Shown: positions 54,141 to 61,670 of the stretch, in pieces
Numbering within the stretch: the stretch's first letter is position 1
How the letters are laid out: every line of letters starts with the position of its first letter
From: an uncultured Bacteroidales bacterium
GTDB lineage: Bacteria > Bacteroidota > Bacteroidia > Bacteroidales > SZUA-534
Reading direction: 5' to 3'
DNA length: 64,000 nucleotides
Assembly (NCBI GenBank): GCA_902790595.1
Contig: CADASL010000001.1
Location: 62,001-126,000, forward strand
Notes under the pieces: generated by a model
What the model saw: the letters and a program-made list of their open reading frames with translations, nothing else
The model's database searches: none
Told to the model about the DNA's origin: nothing
Program-made: the position numbers and the translations under genes

Positions 54141-54875
54141 TCAGAATCCGATTTTTGCCGAAAACGATGTCTTTCCGTTGGAAAGTTCGCCCGAAACCAC
54201 AAAACTGTCGCCCGTTTGCTGGCACAAGAGCGTAACAATTTCGCCTTCAGGCATTTCGTGCTGAAAATTTATATCGACAGATTTTGCAGTGTGCGTGTTA
54301 AGATAGTCGATGTTGATGCAGTCCATTGTCCAATCGAGATAGCGCATACTGGTCAGGTGCTTGTTCATATCAAGGTCGCTGAACATTACGCGGCGAGTGG
54401 TTTTTGCGGCCGTTTCGGCGTTGGCGGCCGGCACTTTTGCGGTGTTCACGTTCAGGTGTTCCTGCTCAAGGTTGAACTGCGCGATGCTCTCAACAATCGA
54501 CTGCACATTGCACAGGCTGCGGTTCTCGAAACTCATTATCACCCAATCAGATGCGCCTTCGGCAAGTAACGTCCCGGTTTCGTCGGCAATCTGAAAATAG
54601 CGGCGAGCGAACAATCGGTTATAGCCTGACGGCCAAGTGGTTACGGTTACTTTCTGATGCCATACCGGTGTTTGGTAAATATCGAAATGCACTTTCGACA
54701 GTGCCCAAAACGCGTTGTGATTGTCCTGCAGGCTCTTGTGCCCGATACCGAGCCGTTCGGCGTGCATACTTGCCGCTTCAATGAAATAGGCGAACAGCGC
54801 GCCCGGTTTGGCCAATTTGCGCGAGTCGGCGTTGTTGGTGTAAACCTGAAAGGTGGTTTTGAATTTGTCAGCCAT
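54141..54875 (-). CDS. Acyl-ACP thioesterase
   Basis: 244 residues from ATG 54875 (MADKFKTTFQVYTNNADSRK); an ATG 10 codons upstream lacks support. It hydrolyses acyl-acyl carrier protein to free fatty acid in the cytoplasm. Two hot-dog domains: N-terminal FAYFIEAASMHAERLGIG, WALSKVHFDIYQTPVWHQKVTVTTWPSGYNRLFARRYFQI, and C-terminal RRVMFSDLDMNKHLTSMRYLDWTMDCI, where the DxNxHxxxxxYxxW pattern is that of plant-type FatA/FatB and their bacterial relatives. Confidence 0.92.
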   Translation of the reverse strand: MADKFKTTFQVYTNNADSRKLAKPGALFAYFIEAASMHAERLGIGHKSLQDNHNAFWALSKVHFDIYQTPVWHQKVTVTTWPSGYNRLFARRYFQIADETGTLLAEGASDWVIMSFENRSLCNVQSIVESIAQFNLEQEHLNVNTAKVPAANAETAAKTTRRVMFSDLDMNKHLTSMRYLDWTMDCINIDYLNTHTAKSVDINFQHEMPEGEIVTLLCQQTGDSFVVSGELSNGKTSFSAKIGF

Positions 54876-54952
54876 TGTTTTTAGAATTTGCCAAGCCGAT
54901 AGCAAATTTTATGCCGAAAAATGCTCAAACTCGCACAGAATTGCTTTTGCCA

Positions 54953-55055
54953 GGAACGCAGATGACGCAGCCCCGATAGCTATCGGGATAACTGATTTAC
55001 ACAGATTAATATTGGATTCAATCCTTCAATCCTTCAGTCCTTCAATCCTTCAATA
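54953..55055. repeat. Compound intergenic repeat: GGAACGCAGATGAC element, 16-bp palindrome, CCTTCAAT array
   Basis: 54953-54970 is the dispersed GGAACGCAGATGACGCAG element. 54972-54987 is the perfect palindrome CCCGATAGCTATCGGG. 55014-55055 is a CCTTCAAT octamer array, inverted relative to those at 22197 and 52001, running into the last codons of the NADH pyrophosphatase gene. No gene lies in this gap. Confidence 0.85.
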
Positions 55056-55826
55056 AATGGTATGTATCAGCTTGTAAGCAATCGAGCCAGGCTGCGGGCT
55101 TGCGGGGCAGTTGTCGCGGCTAAACCAGTCGGCGTCGGCAATCTCGTCTTTCTGCAGGCGTATTTCGCCGCTCTCGTAATCGGCTGTGTATCCGAGCATT
55201 AGTTGGTCGGGAAAGGGCCAACTTTGGCTGCCGCGGTAGCGGATGTTCTTCACGCGGATGCCGATTTCTTCCTGCAACTCGCGCTCAACGGCGTGCTCGG
55301 GTGTCTCGCCGCCTTCAATGAACCCCGCAATGCAGGCGTAGATGTCCTGATTGCGCTGAACGTGGCGGGCAAGCAGAATCTTGTCGCCGCGGCTCACAAG
55401 CACAATCACGCACGGCTCGATGCGCGGAAAATGAATCTTGCCGCACTGCGGACACTCGCGAGCTGTAAACTGCTTGCTCTCAATGAGTTTTGCACCACAC
55501 GTGCAGCAAAATTTCGTGCTCTGCCGCCAGTTTGCCACCGCCTTTGCCCGCGATGTGCGGAAAACGGTCGGCTCGTCGCTCTCGTTGAAGAACTGACGGA
55601 TGGTTTTGGTGACGAAACGGTCGGGCAGTGGCTCGGCCGTCTCGAAGTTCAGAACGCAAATGCCAAATTCTTGTTCTTCAAACAAATCGGCATTGCTATC
55701 TAAAGTTTTTATTTCAGTTAGGTCGGCCAGCGTCAGGGCACTGCCGTCGGCTTTCAGCACAATGTTGCGCCCCGTTAGCGCAAAGCATTGGCAATTAGTT
55801 GTTTGCGGATTCTCTATTATCGGCAT
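55050..55826 (-). CDS. nudC: NAD(+)/NADH pyrophosphatase (Nudix)
   Basis: 258 residues from ATG 55826 (MPIIENPQTTN); the 55883 alternative adds an unrelated tail. It hydrolyses NAD(H) to NMN(H) and AMP, and NudC enzymes also remove NAD caps from RNA. Seen: zinc ribbon CCTCGAKLIESKQFTARECPQCGKIHFPR (four Cys), Nudix box in GFIEGGETPEHAVERELQEEIGI, and the NADH-specific array SQSWPFPDQLMLGY 10-20 residues later. Its stop lies inside the CCTTCAAT repeat. Confidence 0.95.
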   Translation of the reverse strand: MPIIENPQTTNCQCFALTGRNIVLKADGSALTLADLTEIKTLDSNADLFEEQEFGICVLNFETAEPLPDRFVTKTIRQFFNESDEPTVFRTSRAKAVANWRQSTKFCCTCGAKLIESKQFTARECPQCGKIHFPRIEPCVIVLVSRGDKILLARHVQRNQDIYACIAGFIEGGETPEHAVERELQEEIGIRVKNIRYRGSQSWPFPDQLMLGYTADYESGEIRLQKDEIADADWFSRDNCPASPQPGSIAYKLIHTIY

Positions 55827-55991
55827 AGTCTGTAAGTTTTCTTTTTTATATGATATGGCAAAGTTGGGGAAATTTCGGCTCAAAACATAGGCAAGTAGGT
55901 TGTAAATTTAACAGAGAAACTATATTTCAACGCATAATTGTATTTTGTATGTAAAGAATAATTGTCTGAAAGACTGAACCTTTGTATTGTT

Positions 55992-56082
55992 CACTCTTTC
56001 AGAGTGTTTCTTTTTTTTGCTTTGGCAACCGGCGGCTGCGCTACGCTTGCGGCCGGTTATGCAAATTCAGTCCTTCGGACTG
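55992..56082. repeat. Cluster of three REP-like hairpins
   Basis: The 334-bp gap 55884-56217 has no gene. It contains CACTCT-TTC-AGAGTG (55992-56006, followed by T8), a long stem AACCGGC / GCCGGTT (56027-56058) with a GC-rich interior, and CAGTCC-TTC-GGACTG (56068-56082). The two small hairpins share the TTC loop. The first could act as a terminator. Confidence 0.75.
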
Positions 56083-56217
56083 TTTTGTGTAAAAACGTAT
56101 TATTGCGAAAAATCTTCACTTTTTTCAAAAAATTTCCAAACCTCTGCTTCAATCTCGCATAGGTTGCGGTTTCATTTGCGACAAATTTTATTGTCTAACT
56201 TTTAAAAAGCATTGATT

Positions 56218-56570
56218 ATGAAAGCAAGAAAGATGTTTTTTATGGATTGCCACTTGGCAGGACGTATGTATCACGATGCCGACGAGGTTTGGGACGAACT
56301 GAAGGTTGGCACGCAGTTGCAACTGGTGCTTGACACCGAAAACCGCTACGACCCCAAAGCCGTGGCCGTGCTGTACAACAAACCAGGCGAAGATGAGCCG
56401 TATTTACTCGGCTACATTCCGCGTGGGCGGAACTCAGAAATCGCTTGTTTCTTAGAGTCTGGCTGGACAAATGTTTTCAGTTGCCGTTTCGCCGCATTAC
56501 ACCCGATGCACACCCTGAAAATCAGGTGTATCTCACAATCAATGTCAACCGCAACCCCGAAGCCCAATAA
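56218..56570 (+). pseudogene. HIRAN-domain protein with a one-base frameshift
   Basis: ATG 56218 opens a HIRAN-like domain (CHLAGRMYHDADEVWDELKVG, LVLDTENRYDPKAVAV, LGYIPRGRNSEIACFLESGWTNVF). After SCR (56482-56487) the frame drifts into text unlike the family. One base further on, the other frame gives RRITPDAHPENQVYLTINVNR and stops at 56570, which is the expected HIRAN ending. Adding one T to the T-run at 56487-56489 restores a 118-residue protein. Without correction the frame runs to 56610. HIRAN domains bind DNA ends or damaged DNA; the gene precedes mcrBC. Either a real mutation or a sequencing error. Confidence 0.8.
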
Positions 56571-56708
56571 GGCCGAAAAGTTGAGTGCTGAACTTGCAGA
56601 CGGGCGTTGAGCCCGTTTGCTTTTTTGGGGGTGAGTTTGAAAGGGATAGGAATTATTGTTAGATTTGGAAAAAAATACAAACAATTTTAATTCTAAATTA
56701 TCGGAGAT

Positions 56709-58664
56709 ATGGAAAATACAATGTTTAAATGGATTCCTTTTTATGAGGAATTAGCCGACAAATTACTCGAATACAAAAATAAGCCCAAAAGGTTAGTAAA
56801 TCTTATATATAAACACTTTGATAGTGAAGATGCTAGTTTCTTGTATGATGATTCAAAAAAAGAAATGCCTATTTTTGAAGAAATTGACCCATTCACGATA
56901 TACAGCATATTTAACAGAAATAAGGGCACAAGAAGTGATTTGGCACAAACAATGAAAGATGCGTTTGAAATTAGTGCGGAATCACCACTAACATTTGAGG
57001 GAATACCAGTTCAAAATTATTCAAATTTATCTTTTGTTGCTAGACACAAAGCAGCAGATGGTGATGCAAAACGATTGTGGCAACTATTTGAGTTGGCTTT
57101 AAGTCAAGATGCAGAACAGGAAGATGTTGGAAAAGTGTTTGACAGAGTTCTAAAACAACTCTGTATAGGTATGGCTAAAATTACTATGGGATTATACTAT
57201 ATACGACCATATGATTTTTTAGCATTGGATGGAAACAATGTCAATTATTTAGATAATTATGGTATTATAGTAGACCCGAAAAAAATGAATTATGCCGATT
57301 ATGTGAATTTAATGAATGAAGTAAAAGTCAAGATGAAAGATAAAACAATTAAGGAGCAGTCCTTCCCAGAATTCTCTCTAGCCGCTGTTGGAGAAAATTA
57401 TAATGAAGAAATCAATAATGAATTTGTTGATGAATATGTTGATTTGCTTCGTGCCAACCACAACCTAATCCTGACAGGCGCCCCAGGTACAGGCAAAACC
57501 TATTTGGCAAAGCAGATTGCCCAGGCAATGGGTTGCACTGACAATGAAATCGGCTTTGTCCAATTCCACCCGTCGTACGACTACACCGATTTTGTCGAAG
57601 GCTTGCGGCCATTGGATGATGGTAACGGAAATGTCGGCTTCGAACGCAAAGATGGGGTTTTCAAAGAGTTTTGCGCAAAGGCACTTGAGAATTTGACTGA
57701 TTCTCAAAAGAGTTTACAAACCTTGCAACAAGAAACTTCTGTGCGAGATTTGATAGATGATTTCGTTCAAGATGCAATTGATTCCGACTTAAAATTGGCG
57801 ACTCAAGGCACCAAAAATGTGTTTCATATTATTGAAAATAAGGCGAAACATATCACCATTGACATTCCTAAAAATGAAAAAACGAGAGTTATCGCCTTGC
57901 CAAAATCTGATTTGATAACGCTACTTGAAAACAAAGTTGACATTTCGGGCAGCAAAGACATTCAATTGTATTTTCAACGCAAATATCGTACGCAGCAAGA
58001 CTCGTACACTTATGTTCTTTACGAAAAGTTAAAGAGTTTAGAATCAAAGACTAAAGTTGAAACCGTTTCGCTGATACCCAAAAAGAATTTCGTCTTCATT
58101 ATCGACGAAATCAACCGCGGCGAAATCAACAAAATTTTCGGCGAGTTGTTCTTCTCAATCGACCCAGGCTATCGCGGCGAGAAGGGCCGAGTGCAGACCC
58201 AGTACCAGAATATGGTTGAAGATGGCGATGCTTTCAAAAAAGGCTTCTTCGTTCCCGAAAACGTCTATATCATTGGTACAATGAACGATATCGACCGCAG
58301 CGTCGAGAGTATGGATTTCGCCTTCCGCCGTAGGTTCGCGTTTAAGGAAGTTACTGCCGATGACTCGAAAGCAATGCTTGATGATTTTGAGTGGAAAGAC
58401 GATGCTGTCAAGCGGATGGATAGTCTGAACGCCGCCATTGAGAAAATCGAAGGCCTTTCGTCGGCATACCACATTGGCGCAAGTTATTTCCTGAAACTGA
58501 AAAACTACAATGGCGATTTCGGACAACTTTGGGATTGTCACCTGAAAGGACTTTTGTTTGAGTATCTGCGTGGAACACAGAGTGTTGACGAGAATATGCA
58601 GAAACTTGAGAAAGCCTACAATTTAAACAACACCGCAGCCGATGATTCGGATACCGACAACTGA
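56709..58664 (+). CDS. mcrB: McrB-like AAA+ GTPase of a type IV restriction system
   Basis: 651 residues. N-terminal region about 1-235 is the target-recognition part, unlike E. coli McrB (RARHKAADGDAKRLWQLFELA-like text; YYIRPYDFLALDGNN). AAA core: Walker A GAPGTGKTYLAKQIA (about 257-271), VQFHPSYDYTDFVEGLRP, Walker B NFVFIIDEINRGEINKIFGELFF (about 457-479), sensor GTMNDIDRSVESMDFAFRRRF. It should power DNA translocation by the McrC nuclease. Base composition switches sharply inside the gene: AT-rich before about 57445 and again 57690-58075, near 50% GC elsewhere. It overlaps mcrC by 23 bp. Confidence 0.92.
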   Translation: MENTMFKWIPFYEELADKLLEYKNKPKRLVNLIYKHFDSEDASFLYDDSKKEMPIFEEIDPFTIYSIFNRNKGTRSDLAQTMKDAFEISAESPLTFEGIPVQNYSNLSFVARHKAADGDAKRLWQLFELALSQDAEQEDVGKVFDRVLKQLCIGMAKITMGLYYIRPYDFLALDGNNVNYLDNYGIIVDPKKMNYADYVNLMNEVKVKMKDKTIKEQSFPEFSLAAVGENYNEEINNEFVDEYVDLLRANHNLILTGAPGTGKTYLAKQIAQAMGCTDNEIGFVQFHPSYDYTDFVEGLRPLDDGNGNVGFERKDGVFKEFCAKALENLTDSQKSLQTLQQETSVRDLIDDFVQDAIDSDLKLATQGTKNVFHIIENKAKHITIDIPKNEKTRVIALPKSDLITLLENKVDISGSKDIQLYFQRKYRTQQDSYTYVLYEKLKSLESKTKVETVSLIPKKNFVFIIDEINRGEINKIFGELFFSIDPGYRGEKGRVQTQYQNMVEDGDAFKKGFFVPENVYIIGTMNDIDRSVESMDFAFRRRFAFKEVTADDSKAMLDDFEWKDDAVKRMDSLNAAIEKIEGLSSAYHIGASYFLKLKNYNGDFGQLWDCHLKGLLFEYLRGTQSVDENMQKLEKAYNLNNTAADDSDTDN

Positions 58665-59961
58665 TAACTCAACTCGCACGCTGACAGACAGTGAGTTAGC
58701 CGCCAAATCCGACATTGAACTGATTTCTGACAAGAAAATCTGCGATTTGCTGTCGGGGCAGAAGAACCTGCTTGTCTTTCCGCTCGATTTGAAACAGCAC
58801 GGCGACGAAATCGGCGATGACCAGATTCTGTCGTTTTCCGACGGCAAAATCAGTACAGGCAACATAATGGGCTTTGTGGGCGTGAACCAGACGCAAATCG
58901 ACATTCGCTCGCGTTTCGCCCAAACCGACGGCAACGACTATTTCCTGCACTATATGTTGCAGAAAGTGTTCGCAATCAATCTGTTCGATTTGAAGCACGA
59001 CACAAGCGCCGAGCGGATTTTCGATTTTCTGTTCTATCTGTTTCCGCATTTTCTGCGGAAGGCGGTGGCGCAGGGCGTTTTCAAGAAGTACCGCCGCTTT
59101 GAGCACAACGACGCCAACATTCGCGGACCCATTGATGTGAGCCGCCATATCCGCCAGAATATTCCGTTCCGCGGCACGGTGGCCTACACCACGCGCGAGC
59201 ACACCTACGACAACGAACTCACGCAACTTGTCCGCCACACCATTGAGTTCATTCGCAGCAAGGAGCAGGGGCAGGCAATTCTGAACAACGATGCCGACAC
59301 CAAAACGGCTGTCAGCCAGATTGTTATGGCCACGCCAACCTACAACGCTCGCGAGCGCGCCAAAATCGTCAGCCAGAACCTTCGGCCCGTGCGGCACCCG
59401 TACTTTTCGGCCTACACCGATTTGCAGCGGCTCTGCCTGCAAATCCTTCGCCACGAGGAACTCAAATACGGCCGCCAGAAAGACCAAATCTACGGCATTC
59501 TGTTCGACGGTGCTTGGCTTTGGGAAGAGTATTTGAATACGGTGTTGAAAAATTTGGATTTCAAGCACCCGAGGAACAAGGAAAGTCGTGGCGGTATCAG
59601 AATGTTTGAAAAGCCTGATGATGAAAACTTTTTCGACAAAAACAGCCGTCGTCTATATCCCGATTTTTGGAAAGAAAACTTCATTCTCGATGCCAAATAC
59701 AAGCGTTTGGACAACGGAGTTGGTCGCGAGGATTTGTACCAAGTTGTAACCTATATGCACTGTATGAAGGCTGATAACGGCGGTTTTGTGTATCCTGTTG
59801 AAACCGAATCTAAAACAGAGAAATATGGTCTTGCAGGCTACGGCGGCACAATGAGGTTGATAGGCTTGCAAGTACAGTACCAGTGCGGTTCGTATACTGA
59901 TTATGTTGCTGCAATGAAAGGTGCGGAGAGCAATTTGTCGGAGTATTTGAAGCAAACCTGA
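58642..59961 (+). CDS. mcrC: McrC-like nuclease subunit
   Basis: 439 residues. N-terminal domain with MGFVGVNQTQIDIRSRF, a helical middle (FLFYLFPHFLRKAVAQGVFKKYRRFEHND, NIRGPIDVSRHIRQNIPF, the McrC phrase xxKGxLDxxxHI...), and the C-terminal PD-(D/E)xK nuclease LYPDFWKENFILDAKYKRL (Asp, Asp-Ala-Lys). It cleaves modified DNA together with McrB. The 23-bp overlap with mcrB implies coupled translation. The transposase gene begins 26 bp later on the same strand. Confidence 0.93.
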   Translation: MIRIPTTDNSTRTLTDSELAAKSDIELISDKKICDLLSGQKNLLVFPLDLKQHGDEIGDDQILSFSDGKISTGNIMGFVGVNQTQIDIRSRFAQTDGNDYFLHYMLQKVFAINLFDLKHDTSAERIFDFLFYLFPHFLRKAVAQGVFKKYRRFEHNDANIRGPIDVSRHIRQNIPFRGTVAYTTREHTYDNELTQLVRHTIEFIRSKEQGQAILNNDADTKTAVSQIVMATPTYNARERAKIVSQNLRPVRHPYFSAYTDLQRLCLQILRHEELKYGRQKDQIYGILFDGAWLWEEYLNTVLKNLDFKHPRNKESRGGIRMFEKPDDENFFDKNSRRLYPDFWKENFILDAKYKRLDNGVGREDLYQVVTYMHCMKADNGGFVYPVETESKTEKYGLAGYGGTMRLIGLQVQYQCGSYTDYVAAMKGAESNLSEYLKQT

Positions 59962-59987
59962 AAAAACAATGTGTATATTTGGGCATA

Positions 59988-61145
59988 ATGAAGACCGATT
60001 GGAAAGCATATTGGGAGAGAAAGCGAAAAGCGGAAGGTTCGGAAAAGCCAAACAGCGTATATCGTCCGCACACCAAGTGGTACAATTACAAAGGTGTGGG
60101 TGTTTATATGATAACAATTGTCACCTACAATCGAAAGCCGATACTTGGTGAATTGAATAACGACACCAGCAATCCGCGAGTCGAACTGTCCGCACTCGGG
60201 AAATATGTTGAGCAGCAATGGTTGCAGATACCAGCCGTTCAAGCCTTGCACAAACGCCGCGTCAGTCTGCTTGGTCACCAGGTTATGCCCGACCATTTTC
60301 ACGGTATACTGCGTGTGGATGCGGAGTTGGATGTGTCAATGGGAGAAATAATCCGTGGATTCAAGATAAGTTGTACAAAAGAGTGGCGCAAAAGATTTCA
60401 GACATATATGTCTGAAATAGAATTGGAAAAGAAGAAGAGCCACCTTTCACACATATCGCAAAAGAAGCGCCAGGCGTATTACGCAACCCACCCCGAAATG
60501 GCGCCGCTTTTTACCGATGGTTATGACGACACCATTTGCTTTCACGAAGGCCAACTCAACAATGTAATCAACTACGTTCGCGATAATCCGCGTCGCGCCA
60601 TACTCAAACGAGCGAACCCGCAGTTGTTTGTGCTGAATCAAAACATTGAGGTTGCAGGCTTTCGATGCACAACGCTCGGCAAGCAGTTTTTGATCGATTA
60701 CCCGCAAAAGGCCGCATTGCAATGCTCTCGCTCGCTGACGCAAGAACAGATTGACATGCAGAAAGAGCAATGTTTGGCCGATGCCGAGCGAGGAACAGTT
60801 TGGGTTAGCGCTTGTATTTCAGAAGGTGAGAAGCAAATTAGCAAAGCCTTGCGCGAGGCGGGTTTCTCGATTATCATTCTGCTCAAAGATGGCTTTCCAA
60901 AACCCGATAGTCCGCACTACAAGTATTTCAAGCCGCAGGGGGCATATTTTGAGGCTTGCGCCGATGGTCGGCTATTGCTTGTTGAACCAACCCTGCATTT
61001 ATTCGATGACCGAACAATCGATGCCAGTGTATCTCAAAAAGCAGGAATGCTACCGCACGACACATTGCGGTATAAATTTCTGGCACTCAATGTCTTCGCT
61101 CAACTAATAAGCAACCAAACGCTTTGTGTTAGCAACCGTTCTTGA
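59988..61145 (+). CDS. REP-associated (Y1) tyrosine transposase with additional C-terminal domain
   Basis: 385 residues from ATG 59988. The N-terminal half is an HUH Y1 transposase: VYMITIVTYNRKPIL, the metal motif HFH (103-105) in MPDHFHGILRV and the probable nucleophile Tyr196 in NVINYVRDNPRRA. Residues about 222-370 are extra, with VSACISEGEKQISKAL, IIILLKDGFPKPDSP and EACADGRLLLVEP, a Rossmann-like pattern recalling DprA/SLOG proteins; that likeness is by eye only. The gene carries a perfect 24-bp palindrome at 60395-60418 between the HUH and Tyr motifs. No terminal repeats of a self-mobile element were seen, so it is probably a domesticated enzyme. Confidence 0.85.
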   Translation: MKTDWKAYWERKRKAEGSEKPNSVYRPHTKWYNYKGVGVYMITIVTYNRKPILGELNNDTSNPRVELSALGKYVEQQWLQIPAVQALHKRRVSLLGHQVMPDHFHGILRVDAELDVSMGEIIRGFKISCTKEWRKRFQTYMSEIELEKKKSHLSHISQKKRQAYYATHPEMAPLFTDGYDDTICFHEGQLNNVINYVRDNPRRAILKRANPQLFVLNQNIEVAGFRCTTLGKQFLIDYPQKAALQCSRSLTQEQIDMQKEQCLADAERGTVWVSACISEGEKQISKALREAGFSIIILLKDGFPKPDSPHYKYFKPQGAYFEACADGRLLLVEPTLHLFDDRTIDASVSQKAGMLPHDTLRYKFLALNVFAQLISNQTLCVSNRS

Positions 61146-61668
61146 ATGACCGATTTTCCCTTTCCACCCATTCCCCAAACTTCCTTGCCAGCCAATGCGC
61201 CAGAAGCAGATTGGCGCCCACGGCCACCACAGCGGCAAGGCTGTAGATGGTGATTTCGATAGGTGAGAAGTTGGAAGTTTTGATGCAATTGACTATCAGC
61301 CAAAGGCTTACAGGCAGAACCAAAATGCTTGTGGCAAGCGCGGGAATGTATTTGTGGATGACAACTGCCTGCCCAATGTGAACCACCAGATGCAGCGCGA
61401 AGGCGATGAACGTGCCCAGCCAGAGCAGGTTGAACGCGCGGATGCCTGTGAATGTCAATCCGCAGATTATCAGCAGCAAGACAAACTCTTCGGCAACGGC
61501 AAGCGCGAAGCCTTCGGTGGTGGTTGTGCTCTTGAAAATGAAAGCGAATCGCGGAAAGCGTTGGCAAATGGTGGCGGCGTTTCGGGCAGTCCACGCGCGC
61601 ATTCCGATAATCTCTTCGAAATCGTGAAAAACAAACAGCAGCGGCAAAAGCCAGATGTATTGGTCCAT
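61129..61668 (-). CDS. HXXEE-domain membrane protein
   Basis: 179 residues, five hydrophobic segments. The HXXEE motif is present as His-Asp-Phe-Glu-Glu in FVFHDFEEIIGMRAW, with the usual later His in ALHLVVHIGQAVV. The family is predicted to be membrane metalloenzyme-like, with no proven reaction. It converges with the transposase gene, overlapping its last 17 bp, and starts 2 bp after the MFS transporter stop, so it belongs to that operon. Confidence 0.87.
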   Translation of the reverse strand: MDQYIWLLPLLFVFHDFEEIIGMRAWTARNAATICQRFPRFAFIFKSTTTTEGFALAVAEEFVLLLIICGLTFTGIRAFNLLWLGTFIAFALHLVVHIGQAVVIHKYIPALATSILVLPVSLWLIVNCIKTSNFSPIEITIYSLAAVVAVGANLLLAHWLARKFGEWVERENRSFKNGC

Positions 61669-61670
61669 TT

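Noticed and set aside
55962..56205. Small frames in the gap before the HIRAN gene
   Set aside because: They translate hairpin sequences and T-runs; the region is better explained as REP-like palindromes.
59988..61145. Complete mobile IS200/IS605 element
   Set aside because: No subterminal hairpins or TnpB gene flank it; the gene fits a domesticated REP-type transposase better.
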